Below are positions 6,664 through 13,667 of a stretch of 16,200 nucleotides of DNA, piece by piece. A model generated the notes under the pieces. That model was not told the origin of the DNA. It searched no databases and was given only the letters and a program-made list of their open reading frames with translations. The position numbers and the translations under genes were made by a program. This DNA comes from Lysobacteraceae bacterium (lineage in GTDB: Bacteria; Pseudomonadota; Gammaproteobacteria; Xanthomonadales; Rhodanobacteraceae), in assembly GCA_018971925.1 (NCBI GenBank), contig JAGWZT010000015.1:1-16200 (forward strand), in the 5' to 3' direction. Each line of letters begins with the position of its first letter. The stretch's first letter is position 1.

Positions 6664-8526
6664 ATGTTGACCAGCCACGACGGGCCGCCAGGGAAGCGTG
6701 GCATCTTCGCCGAACTCAGTTATCGCCATGTCTGGCGCGCCGCCGCGGTATACGTTGGTGCGGTGTGGGCGCTCTCGCAGGGCATCGCGCAGTTGAGCGG
6801 GCCGTTCGGGCTGCCTGACTGGGTCACGCGCTGGTTCGTGGGTGCCTGTGCGGTCGGATTTCCGTTCTGGGTCGCTTTCGCCTGGTACTACAAGCTGACG
6901 CCGGCAGGCTTGAAGCGCGAAGAAGATGTCACCGCTGACGACCCGGCGTTCCACCACGCCACCGGGCGCAAGCTGGATTTCTGGATCATCGGCGTAATGG
7001 CTTTGGCCATTGTGCTGCTGGTCACCAATACGTTCGTGCTGCACCGCGACGCGAACAGCACCGCGAACGTGGCCGATGCCAACGCGATCGCGGCGGAACT
7101 GGCCAAGGTTCCCTTCAAGTCCGTCGCGGTGCTGCCGCTGACCAATGAAAGCGGAGATCCCAAGCAGCAATATTTTTCCGATGGCCTGTCCGAAGAACTC
7201 ATTTCGGATCTCACCCAGGTCGACGGATTGAAGGTGATCGGCAAGTACTCCAGCTTCAAGTTTCGTGATTCCAAGGAAAACCCGGCACAGATCGGGGTGG
7301 CACTGGGCGTGGCGCACCTGATCATGGGTTCGGTACGCCAACACAAGGACCGCATCCGCGTCACTGTCAGCATGATCAGTGCAAAAGACGGTGCCAGTCT
7401 GTGGTCGCACAGCTACGACGAGCAACTCAAGGATGTGTTCGCGATCCAGTCGAAAATCGGCGAGGCCGTGGCCGACGCGCTCAAGGTCAAACTGCTGGGT
7501 CATGCCATCGTTGCAGGCGACAAGCCCCCCACCGGCAACGTGGAGGCTTACGAGATGATGTTGCAAGGGCGCGCCATCACGCGCCGTGGCACCGAAGCCA
7601 GCCTTCGCCAAGGCATCGCCTTGTACCAGAAGGCGCTCGAACTCGATCCGGGCTACGCCTACGCCTGGGGAATGCTGTCCAATTCACAAATAAACCTCGG
7701 CGTGCTCTATCTGGCTGGCGATGCACGCCAGCAGGCCTATGCGCAGGCCCGTGCAGCAGCGGAGAAGGAACAGCTGCTGGCACCGGACGCGGCACACACC
7801 CATACCGACCGCGGCTACCTGCTCGCGAACATCGACAACGATCCCGCGGGGGCGTTGGCGGAGTACAAACGCGCCCTCGAGTTGGCACCGAACGACACCA
7901 CCAGCATGAATTTCGTGGCCGGCGGCTTGGTCAACTTCGGACAACTGCAGGCGGCGGTGGAAATGTACCGCAAGATCCTCACCAGCGATCCGTTGCGCGT
8001 CGATATTTATTACAGCATGGTCCTCGCCCAGTTGGGGCAGCGCCAGCTCGACGCCGCCGAGCAGACCCTCCGCAAGGCGTTGACCCTGCAGCCGGATTTC
8101 CCTGGTCTGTCCGTGGCCCATGTTGAAATTGCCATCCTGCGGGGCGATACGGACACCGCGACTCGCGAAGCCGCGAAGGAAACCGACCCGGTGTTTGGTC
8201 CGTGGGCAAGGGCGCTTGTGAAGCAGATTGCCCCTGATCGGCAATCCGCGGACGCGGCGCTGCGGGACTTTATCGCCAAGTACGGGAAGGATCAGCCGTA
8301 CCTCGTGTCCGACCTGTACGCACTCCGCAAGCAACCGGACAAGATGTTCGAGTGGCTGCAGCGCGCCTGGACCCAGCACGATCCGGCGCTGATACCCAGT
8401 CTTCTTTCCGACCCGTTTGTGCTTGCCTACCAGCACGATCCGCGTTTTGCCGCCTTGTGCAAGCAGGCCGGTTTGCCCACGCCCGGCCAGCCGCTGACTG
8501 CTGCTGCCAGCTCGAGCGGGCATTGA
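6664..8526 (+). CDS. Membrane-anchored TolB/FlgO-like domain and TPR repeat protein
   Basis: A 620-residue protein of the widespread 'FAELxRRxVxRVAxAY' group of TPR proteins, some annotated as adenylate-cyclase-like. The N-terminus GIFAELSYRHVWRAAAVY (13-30) leads into a first hydrophobic helix (about 24-46), with further helices near 56-76 and 105-126. A domain of about 150-280 starts SVAVLPLTNESGDPKQQYFSDGLSEE and fits the TolB-N/FlgO-like fold. About 290-560 holds tandem TPR-like helices, for example the stretches around ALYQKALELDPGYAYAW and AEYKRALELAPNDT. No cyclase, kinase or DNA-binding domain is visible, so the role is probably scaffolding or signalling at the membrane; the molecular function is unknown. 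I chose the ATG at 6664; an in-frame TTG at 6640 has a better ribosome site (GGAG, 9 bases upstream) and is a real alternative. Confidence 0.8.
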   Translation: MLTSHDGPPGKRGIFAELSYRHVWRAAAVYVGAVWALSQGIAQLSGPFGLPDWVTRWFVGACAVGFPFWVAFAWYYKLTPAGLKREEDVTADDPAFHHATGRKLDFWIIGVMALAIVLLVTNTFVLHRDANSTANVADANAIAAELAKVPFKSVAVLPLTNESGDPKQQYFSDGLSEELISDLTQVDGLKVIGKYSSFKFRDSKENPAQIGVALGVAHLIMGSVRQHKDRIRVTVSMISAKDGASLWSHSYDEQLKDVFAIQSKIGEAVADALKVKLLGHAIVAGDKPPTGNVEAYEMMLQGRAITRRGTEASLRQGIALYQKALELDPGYAYAWGMLSNSQINLGVLYLAGDARQQAYAQARAAAEKEQLLAPDAAHTHTDRGYLLANIDNDPAGALAEYKRALELAPNDTTSMNFVAGGLVNFGQLQAAVEMYRKILTSDPLRVDIYYSMVLAQLGQRQLDAAEQTLRKALTLQPDFPGLSVAHVEIAILRGDTDTATREAAKETDPVFGPWARALVKQIAPDRQSADAALRDFIAKYGKDQPYLVSDLYALRKQPDKMFEWLQRAWTQHDPALIPSLLSDPFVLAYQHDPRFAALCKQAGLPTPGQPLTAAASSSGH

Positions 8527-8858
8527 CGGCGGCGGGATGGGTCGAGCGGGTGCGAAGGCTACGATTTTCAGGGCGTGGTTAGGGCGAACACTGGCCGGGC
8601 CGATGCCGGGATGTGGCTTGCGACGGTACAGCAGCAAGCCGGCGGAGTTGCCCATCGGGAACGACGTTGGGTGGCGCCACCGGCGCTCCGTCGGGATTCC
8701 TGACAGGTTGCCTTCGCGTCGGGATCCCGAAAAAGCTGCCAGAACCTGTTCCCGGAGGGAGCCGGCATCGCGCCGGAGGTGAAATCGACTGTCGATAAAG
8801 CTTACACATTCGATGAACAGACTCGAAATTTTTATATTAAAAACAATAAGTTACATTG
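8527..8858. other. Intergenic stretch with palindromes, no supported gene
   Basis: Between the TPR gene and the PEP-CTERM promoter I find no convincing coding region: the short frames here are Arg/Pro-rich with no family features. Visible structure includes a perfect 12-base palindrome GGTGGCGCCACC (8670-8681), direct repeats CGTCGGGAT at 8689-8697 and 8717-8725, and a small hairpin CCGGC-ATCGC-GCCGG (8762-8776). Nearer the next gene are the inverted repeats ATCGAC-T-GTCGAT (8784-8796) and TTCGA-N9-TCGAA (8809-8827). The last 60 bases are strikingly A+T-rich compared with the rest of the window. Confidence 0.45.
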
Positions 8859-8874
8859 TGGCATGAAGAATGCA
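8859..8874 (+). promoter_or_regulatory. Sigma-54 (RpoN) promoter candidate for the PEP-CTERM gene
   Basis: TGGCATGAAGAATGCA matches the RpoN consensus TGGCACG-N4-TTGCA at all but two defined positions. It keeps the invariant GG (8860-8861) and GC (8872-8873) with the required 10-base spacing. The expected start is near 8885, about 48 bases before the ATG. RpoN with the PrsK/PrsR two-component system is known to drive PEP-CTERM protein genes in Zoogloea/Aquincola-type bacteria, which makes the position meaningful. The inverted repeats at 8784-8796 and 8809-8827, 35-75 bases upstream, could be enhancer-binding sites (inference). Confidence 0.65.
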
Positions 8875-8881
8875 TGATTGG

Positions 8882-8898
8882 GTGGGTCTTTTACCCAC
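8882..8898 (+). promoter_or_regulatory. Hairpin at the start of the PEP-CTERM leader
   Basis: GTGGGT (8882-8887) and ACCCAC (8893-8898) form a perfect 6-bp stem around a CTTTT loop. It begins almost exactly where a sigma-54 transcript would start. It is not a terminator because no T-run follows. A 5'-terminal stem of this kind often stabilises an mRNA; here that is inference. Confidence 0.45.
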
Positions 8899-8932
8899 AT
8901 GGCTTCGCGCCAAAAAAGAGGGGAATTCCACG

Positions 8933-9583
8933 ATGAAACGCTATCTGGTTCTGGCGCTTGCAGCCCTTGTTCTTGCCATTGCGGCGCCGAGCGCTTTCGC
9001 GACCCGGGTGATCTTTGATCCACCGACGCCGAATACTGCTCCGCTTGTCATCCCGCCTACCACTGATTGCACCCAAGGCATATACCCGAATAACTACACG
9101 CCGTGTCTGGTCGGCCAGCGCGACACCCCCTATACGGTGGAGTTCGTGGATTGTTCGACCCTTTCGGGACTCAATCCTTCCGCCAGCGGTTGGTGCCTTT
9201 TCATGACCAACGTCACCGGCGGGCCGCTCAACAAATTCACGTTCCAGTTCACCGTCCCCATCGGGGGATCGCTGGACGGCAGTGATTTGCTTCATTGCGG
9301 CAGCCAGCCACCAGGTTTTGCTACGGACAACTGTCAGGATGGCGCGACAGTGGCTGCTGGCGATTTCCTTGACCTGTCCTTCTTTGCTCCGCTCGCAAAC
9401 AACACCAACTTTTATCTCATAACGGACTTCATCAGCAAACCGGACCCTGCCACTGTCACCGTATCGGTACCCGAGCCGGGTGCGTTGGGTATGTTTGGAT
9501 TGGGCTTGCTGGCTCTTGGCGTGGGCTTCGGCTTGCGGAAGCGTCGCCAGGCGCAGACGTCCGGGCGCAATGACGCGGTGTGA
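8933..9583 (+). CDS. PEP-CTERM sorting domain protein, secreted
   Basis: 216 residues. An N-terminal signal peptide (MKRYLVLALAALVLAIAAPS, cleavage probably after AFA at 21-23) precedes a mature region of about 155 residues with six cysteines (46, 58, 74, 88, 122, 134). The C-terminus carries a PEP-CTERM signal: VPEP (179-182), a hydrophobic helix (about 184-200) and RKRR (202-205), with an unusually long 11-residue tail after it. Such proteins are cut at the PEP motif by an exosortase and delivered to the envelope or extracellular matrix; no exosortase is in this window. The function of the central region is not recognised. The ATG at 8933 follows AGAGGGG with 9 bases spacing, which decides the start. 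The gene appears monocistronic, with its own sigma-54-type promoter and a strong terminator. Confidence 0.85.
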   Translation: MKRYLVLALAALVLAIAAPSAFATRVIFDPPTPNTAPLVIPPTTDCTQGIYPNNYTPCLVGQRDTPYTVEFVDCSTLSGLNPSASGWCLFMTNVTGGPLNKFTFQFTVPIGGSLDGSDLLHCGSQPPGFATDNCQDGATVAAGDFLDLSFFAPLANNTNFYLITDFISKPDPATVTVSVPEPGALGMFGLGLLALGVGFGLRKRRQAQTSGRNDAV

Positions 9584-9626
9584 AGCAACGCAGCACAGAT
9601 AACTTCCGGCTTCGAATCCGCACTTG

Positions 9627-9657
9627 AACCCATCTCCGGCAGCGGAGATGGGTTTTT
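9627..9657 (+). terminator. Rho-independent terminator of the PEP-CTERM gene
   Basis: A 12-bp perfect stem, AACCCATCTCCG paired with CGGAGATGGGTT around a GCAG loop (9627-9654), runs into five T residues (9653-9657). It lies 44 bases after the stop codon. On the minus strand, downstream of tRNA-Ala, the same stem has only a short T-run, so termination there would be weaker. Confidence 0.88.
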
Positions 9658-9722
9658 CATTTGCGTCGCGCTTCCGTGAGTCCGCTGTTGGCGTTGGCAA
9701 CGCGCATGCCGTCGATTGGGAT

Positions 9723-9798
9723 TGGTGGAGCTGAGGAGGATCGAACTCCTGACCTCTGCATTGCGAACGCAGCGCTCTCCCAGCTGAGCTACAGCCCC
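9723..9798 (-). tRNA. tRNA-Ala (anticodon CGC)
   Basis: A 76-base gene with an encoded CCA end (9723-9725 on the complement). The acceptor stem GGGGCTG/CAGCTCC contains one G-U pair. The D arm (GCTCAGCTGGGAGAGC) and the T loop (GTTCGATCC region) are canonical. The anticodon stem is CTGCG/TGCAG around the loop TTCGCAA, giving anticodon CGC, which reads GCG (alanine). GCG is a major Ala codon in a genome of this composition. Confidence 0.95.
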
Positions 9799-9870
9799 AC
9801 ACGGATTTTCTTCGGCGCGCCGCAAGACAGGCGCCGCCACGATGGCGCATTGCACGCCAGCGAGCCGCGT

Positions 9871-9899
9871 ATGGTAGCCGGTATGCCGCCGCGCGCCAA
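9871..9899 (-). promoter_or_regulatory. Possible promoter of tRNA-Ala
   Basis: On the minus strand, TTGGCG (9899-9894) and TACCAT (9876-9871) are separated by exactly 17 bases. This would place the start about 66 bases upstream of the mature tRNA 5' end. Both hexamers are only partial matches. Confidence 0.33.
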
Positions 9900-9927
9900 G
9901 CATTTCGGCTGAAGGTTTCACCTGGAG

Positions 9928-10030
9928 CCGTTCGCGCTGAGCGTAGTGGCCAGAGACCGCGGAGTCGAAGCGTCTGTCCCGCATTCACCCTTCGACTTCG
10001 ACGCTTCGCGTCTACGCTCTGGGCGAACGG
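9928..10030. repeat. Large inverted repeat overlapping the 3' end of rnd
   Basis: Outer arms at 9928-9946 (CCGTTCGCGCTGAGCGTAG) and 10012-10030 (CTACGCTCTGGGCGAACGG) pair at 16 of 19 positions. Inner segments such as GGAGTCGAAGCG (9961-9972) and CGACTTCGACGCTTCG can add a second stem. The sequence has the look of the dispersed intergenic palindromes common in Xanthomonadales and related bacteria. The right arm contains the TAG stop codon of rnd, so the repeat forms the last codons of that gene. It could act as an mRNA 3'-end stabiliser; no T-tract is present. Confidence 0.65.
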
Positions 10031-11145
10031 AATTCAACCTGATGCAGCACTGGCGCGGGCTCCCCGGCCAGCAACGGGGTCAGTTTTGTTTCCAGCACGC
10101 CGGCGCGCCAGCCATTCAAGCCTTCCGGCCATGCGCGGGTGACCGCGAATTCCTCGATCAGGCGGCGCGGGCACAGCAGACCGGGCGGGATGTCGAGTTT
10201 GATCGCCTCGGACTGGACCACGTCGCGCATCGCGTCCACGGCGCGCTTGGTGTCGCCTCTGGGCGCGGCCGGGATGGACGCCAACGCGGCCAATTCTTCG
10301 GGGGCCGCGGTGGCGTCGAGGATTGTCAGCAGCTCCGAACGTTGCGGACCGCGCAGGGCGCGTTGGCCCTTCACGCGTTCGAACAATTCCTGCGAGCCGG
10401 CGGGCGGCTGTTGGGACAGCGCCAGCGCGTTCGCGTCGTCGAGTATCCACGGGCGGGGGCGGTCCAGCGTACGCGCCGTCTCGTCGCGCCACAACAGCAC
10501 GCGCTTTAGGCGCGCACGTGCTTCGAGCGGCCAGTCGGACGCGCTTCGGAACCCACGCTGCGGTTGCGGATCGACCTGTGCGGGGTCGCGATGCGCGCGC
10601 TGCGCCAGCCGCGCGCAATCCTCCGCGTGCCACGCTTCGCGTCCGCGCCGTTGCAATTCGGCCGACAATTTTTCGTGCAGGGCGGCGAGATGCGCGACAT
10701 CCTGCGCAGCGTATTCCAGTTGGCTGGCGGTCAACGGCCGTTGCAGCCAGTCGGAACGGGTTTCGTCCTTGGGGATCTCGATGCCGAGCACGCTGGCCAC
10801 CAGTTTCTGGTAACTCAAGCCCGGCCCCATGCCGCACAGGGCCGCCGCGATCTGGGTGTCGAACAATGAAAGCGGCGTCCCGTCCAGCAGCGGCGCGAGC
10901 GCTTCCATATCTTCGCTGGCGCTGTGCATCACGCACACGCGGCCGCCGACAAGCGCGCGTACGTCCTCGTTCGCTGCATAGGCCAGCGGGTCGAGCAGCC
11001 AGCATTGCCCGGCCAGCGCAGCCTGCACCAGCGCCAGTTTGGGGAAGTAGGTGTTGCGGCGCATGAACTCGGTGTCGAGTCCCAGCACCCCGCGATCGGG
11101 GAGTGCCCGCAGGCTGGCCGCGTGATCGATCCAGGTGGTGCTCAT
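10012..11145 (-). CDS. rnd: Ribonuclease D
   Basis: 377 residues, the usual length for RNase D, a 3'-to-5' exoribonuclease of the DEDD family that trims tRNA precursors and other stable RNAs. Exonuclease motifs are DTEFMRRNTYFP with the metal-binding D24 and E26, HSASEDMEAL (74-83) with the third acidic residue, and YAAQDV (145-150) with Y145 and D149, which marks the DEDDy subtype. A helical HRDC-type domain follows at about 210-290 (RVLLWRDETARTLDRPRPWI region) and a second helical domain fills the C-terminus. The ATG at 11145 has no clear ribosome site, but the catalytic motif is at the expected distance. The final residues EFRSPRA and the stop codon lie within a palindromic repeat. The gene is divergent from the FGE-fold gene. 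Confidence 0.94.
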   Translation of the reverse strand: MSTTWIDHAASLRALPDRGVLGLDTEFMRRNTYFPKLALVQAALAGQCWLLDPLAYAANEDVRALVGGRVCVMHSASEDMEALAPLLDGTPLSLFDTQIAAALCGMGPGLSYQKLVASVLGIEIPKDETRSDWLQRPLTASQLEYAAQDVAHLAALHEKLSAELQRRGREAWHAEDCARLAQRAHRDPAQVDPQPQRGFRSASDWPLEARARLKRVLLWRDETARTLDRPRPWILDDANALALSQQPPAGSQELFERVKGQRALRGPQRSELLTILDATAAPEELAALASIPAAPRGDTKRAVDAMRDVVQSEAIKLDIPPGLLCPRRLIEEFAVTRAWPEGLNGWRAGVLETKLTPLLAGEPAPVLHQVEFRSPRA

Positions 11146-11189
11146 TGGCGGCTGCGGCGCATCGGTTGGTGTTCCATTTGGCGTCGGTT

Positions 11190-11216
11190 TGCTATCGTGA
11201 ACCGCTCAAGATAGCA
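11190..11216. promoter_or_regulatory. Inverted repeat in the rnd/FGE-fold divergent region
   Basis: TGCTATC (11190-11196) and GATAGCA (11210-11216) form a 7-bp inverted repeat with a 13-base spacer, in the 89-base gap between two divergent genes. The left half could overlap an extended -10 (TGCTATCGT). It could be an operator or part of the leader fold; neither is proven. Confidence 0.3.
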
Positions 11217-11234
11217 GCCAGTAGCAGCGCTCGC

Positions 11235-13160
11235 ATGCCGAAGCCGCAATCCCTTACCCGTCAACACGCGATCGGTGGCGCGATCGGGGTGGCGTTGCTG
11301 GTGTTCGCACTGGTGTACCGGTTTTTTCCGGAGGCATTGAAGGTCGAGCCGGCCATCCTGAAGTCGCATGCGACGGCGGTGTCCAGCGCGCCCGTTCCGG
11401 CGCGGGTGGTGCAACGCCGACTGACCCCGGCCGAGTCTGAACTCAGTGCCGGACCGCCAATATCGCTGGCACCCACGGCGGTGATTGGCGCGCGGGCGCA
11501 GGCGGGTGCATTCGGGGGTCAGGCCGGCAAGGGGGAGATTGCGCAATTGCTGACTGGCGCGGGCAAGGCCGCGCGTGCGGGGAACCTGATCGGCCCCGAC
11601 AAGGACAGTGCGCTGGTGCTGGTGTTGCAGGCCGCCAAACAGGCGCCGGACGATCCGCACGTGAAGGCCGCGGTGTCGCTGCTGCACGCGCGCCTGATCG
11701 CGAACGTGCAGCAGTCGCTTGCAACCGGCGACGCCGATGCCGCGCGCGCCAACCTCGATGCGCTGAAACAGTTGCCGGGGTCGCAGGACGACCTGCCCGC
11801 GCTGGCCACGCGCATCGACGCCGCGGCCAAGGTGCAGCCCTTGCTGGAGCAGGCCAGCGCGCTGGTGCAGAAGGGCAGGCTGGAAGGCCGGGGCGACGAC
11901 ACCGCGCTCGCGGTGTACCGCAAGGTGCTCGGGCTCGATCCCGAAAATGTGGTCGCGCGCCAGGGGTTGCAACGCGTGCAACAGGGCTCGCTGGATCGCG
12001 CATTGAGTGCCGCAGCGCAGAACGACGACGCCCAGGCGGATGCGGCGCTGGCGGACGCCGCGGCGATCCTGCCGTCGTCGCCCGCACTCGCGGACACGCG
12101 CGCGCGCATCGTGGCGATGCGCGGTGGACGCGCGGACAACCTGATGTCGCAGGCCGAGTCGGCATTCGACGCTGGCAATCTCGACCTCGCCCAGCGCATC
12201 GCGGAGCAGGCGGCAGCGCTGGGCGCGTCCACCGAAACCTTCCTCGCCAAGGTGCAGAACGCGCGTGAGTACGCGAACTACCATCCGGGCCAGGTGTTCA
12301 CGGATCACTTCCTGGACATCGTGGGGCAGGCGCCGGCGATGGTGGTGATCCCGCGCGGCAACTTCATGATGGGTTCGCCGCAGCGCGGCCGCGTGCAGGC
12401 GAGTGCCGAACAGCCGCAGCACGAAGTTACCCTTGCCAAGGGCTTTGCGCTGGCGCGCGCCGAAGTCACGGTCGGGGAGTTTCGCGAGTTCGTGCGCTCG
12501 TCCGGTTACGTGCCGGATTCCGATCGGCTCGGCGGTGCTTCGGTGTATGACGAAGCCAACGGGCGCATGCAGGTGCGCGCGGGCGTGGGTTGGCAGGACG
12601 ATTACGCCGGCCAGCGCGCGAAGCCGAATTATCCTGTCGTCAACGTATCGTGGAACGACGCCCGCGCCTACGCGCAATGGCTGTCCAAGCGTACCGGCCA
12701 GCATTACCGCCTCGCGACCGAAGCGGAATACGAATACGCCGAACGCGGCGGTACCACGACGCAATACTGGTGGGGCGACGGCACGCCTGCGCACGCGGTC
12801 GAGAATCTCACCGGCAGCGGCGACCGCTCGCCCACGCATCGCAGCTGGGCCAATGCTTTCACGGGTTACAGCGACAACTATTGGGGACCGGCGCCGGTGA
12901 TGAGTTTCCAGGCCAATCCGTTCGGCCTGTACGACATCGACGGCAATGTCTCGGAGTGGGTCGAGGATTGCTGGCACGAGAACTACGTGCGCGCGCCAAC
13001 CGACGGCAGCGCGTGGGTGAACCCGGGCTGCGACGAGCGCGTGATCCGCGGCGGCTCCTGGGGCAGCGCACCGGACCAGGATCGTTCCGCGTTCCGCATG
13101 GGCGCCGCGGCCGATTCGCGCAGCGGGCGGGTGGGATTCCGTGTCGCGCGCGATTTGTGA
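11235..13160 (+). CDS. Membrane-anchored protein with TPR-like region and formylglycine-generating-enzyme-fold domain (no catalytic Cys)
   Basis: 641 residues. A single N-terminal transmembrane helix (about 11-31) is followed by a linker and an Ala-rich helical region with TPR-like repeats (about 100-345), for example ALAVYRKVLGLDPENVVAR. Residues 366-640 form an FGE-sulfatase (SUMF1) domain: MVVIPRGNFMMGSP, FALARAEVTVGEFREFV, NVSWNDARAYAQWLSK, YRLATEAEYEYAERGG, FGLYDIDGNVSEWVEDCW, RVIRGGSWGS and GRVGFRVARDL. True formylglycine-generating enzymes have two cysteines a few residues after the RGGS motif; here that segment (611-616) has none, and the domain's only cysteines are C579 and C599. It is therefore unlikely to oxidise sulfatases and more likely binds or acts on another envelope target. 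The ATG at 11235 starts just before the helix; its ribosome site is poor. Confidence 0.82.
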   Translation: MPKPQSLTRQHAIGGAIGVALLVFALVYRFFPEALKVEPAILKSHATAVSSAPVPARVVQRRLTPAESELSAGPPISLAPTAVIGARAQAGAFGGQAGKGEIAQLLTGAGKAARAGNLIGPDKDSALVLVLQAAKQAPDDPHVKAAVSLLHARLIANVQQSLATGDADAARANLDALKQLPGSQDDLPALATRIDAAAKVQPLLEQASALVQKGRLEGRGDDTALAVYRKVLGLDPENVVARQGLQRVQQGSLDRALSAAAQNDDAQADAALADAAAILPSSPALADTRARIVAMRGGRADNLMSQAESAFDAGNLDLAQRIAEQAAALGASTETFLAKVQNAREYANYHPGQVFTDHFLDIVGQAPAMVVIPRGNFMMGSPQRGRVQASAEQPQHEVTLAKGFALARAEVTVGEFREFVRSSGYVPDSDRLGGASVYDEANGRMQVRAGVGWQDDYAGQRAKPNYPVVNVSWNDARAYAQWLSKRTGQHYRLATEAEYEYAERGGTTTQYWWGDGTPAHAVENLTGSGDRSPTHRSWANAFTGYSDNYWGPAPVMSFQANPFGLYDIDGNVSEWVEDCWHENYVRAPTDGSAWVNPGCDERVIRGGSWGSAPDQDRSAFRMGAAADSRSGRVGFRVARDL

Positions 13161-13212
13161 TGCAGGCCGGGCCGGCGGTGCGCGGTTTCGCCCGCATTCA
13201 TCCGCCTCTCAC

Positions 13213-13240
13213 GTGACGTTAAACAGCGCCGCGCTAGCCT
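13213..13240 (+). promoter_or_regulatory. Candidate promoter for the Gly/Tyr-rich lipoprotein
   Basis: GTGACG (13213-13218) and TAGCCT (13235-13240), separated by 16 bases, resemble the ispA promoter, including the GC before TAG. The start would lie near 13247, some 22 bases before the ATG. The -10 holds the second CTAG of the window. Confidence 0.42.
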
Positions 13241-13268
13241 GCTCGCAGGTAAGCAAGCGGAGTCCGCC

Positions 13269-13613
13269 ATGCGCAATTTCCTGAGGATGTTGATCGGTGT
13301 CGCGGTCCTCGCGCTCGCGGGTTGCGTGTATCCCGGCTACACCTACGTGCGCGGTGGTTACGGTGGTTATTACGCCGGGGATGCGTATTACTATGACGAC
13401 GCTTACGCGCCCGCGTACTACTACGATGGCTATGGTTGCTGCGGTTGGTACGGGCCTTCCGTGAACATCGGGCTCGGCTACTACGGCGGCGGCTATTACC
13501 ACGGTGGTTACTACCGCCGTGGATACGGCGGCTACCATGGCCACGGTTGGAGCGGCCATTCCCGACAAGGCAGCTGGCATGGTGGTGGTTCGCACGACCG
13601 GCATCACCACTGA
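13269..13613 (+). CDS. Small Gly/Tyr-rich, His-tailed lipoprotein
   Basis: 114 residues. The signal sequence MRNFLRMLIGVAVLALAG ends in a lipobox with the lipidated Cys at 19 (LAG-C), and Val at +2 predicts outer-membrane sorting. The mature part is low complexity: dense YGGYY, DAYYYDD and GYYGGGYY-type repeats, a CC pair in GYGCCGWYG (56-57), and a C-terminus rich in His (HGHGW, HGGGSHDRHHH). GGAG lies 6 bases before the ATG. Short tyrosine/glycine-rich lipoproteins of this sort are common in Xanthomonadales, but I cannot assign a function; surface adhesion or metal binding through the His tail are only possibilities. The strong composition bias could raise doubt about coding, but the lipobox and ribosome site support a real gene. 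Confidence 0.75.
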   Translation: MRNFLRMLIGVAVLALAGCVYPGYTYVRGGYGGYYAGDAYYYDDAYAPAYYYDGYGCCGWYGPSVNIGLGYYGGGYYHGGYYRRGYGGYHGHGWSGHSRQGSWHGGGSHDRHHH

Positions 13614-13640
13614 AGGTTTCCGTGGATCAGCCCGGCTGCT

Positions 13641-13661
13641 GTCGTACGGCTTCGGTACGAC
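13641..13661. terminator. Hairpin between convergent genes (possible bidirectional terminator)
   Basis: GTCGTAC (13641-13647) and GTACGAC (13655-13661) form a perfect 7-bp stem around GGCTTCG, in the 54-base gap between the convergent lipoprotein and kinase genes. It has no T-run on either strand, so intrinsic termination is doubtful; its placement is the main evidence. Confidence 0.3.
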
Positions 13662-13667
13662 CGCCGT

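Noticed and set aside
6664..8526. Adenylate cyclase, as proteins of this group are sometimes labelled
   Set aside because: No class III cyclase catalytic domain is visible; only membrane helices, a TolB/FlgO-like domain and TPR repeats.
8537..8782. Short plus- and minus-strand frames after the TPR gene
   Set aside because: All are Arg/Pro-rich, overlap one another on both strands and lack ribosome sites; treated as intergenic.
11142..12977. 611-residue minus-strand open frame opposite the FGE-fold gene
   Set aside because: The plus-strand protein has a full recognisable domain; the antisense frame is Arg/His-rich with no features.
11235..13160. Active formylglycine-generating enzyme (sulfatase maturase)
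   Set aside because: The two catalytic cysteines after the RGGS motif are missing and no sulfatase gene is nearby.
13269..13613. Tyr/Gly repeats as a tandem DNA repeat or CRISPR-like array
   Set aside because: The repeats are irregular at the DNA level, with no constant unit or spacer, and follow codon use inside a lipoprotein gene.
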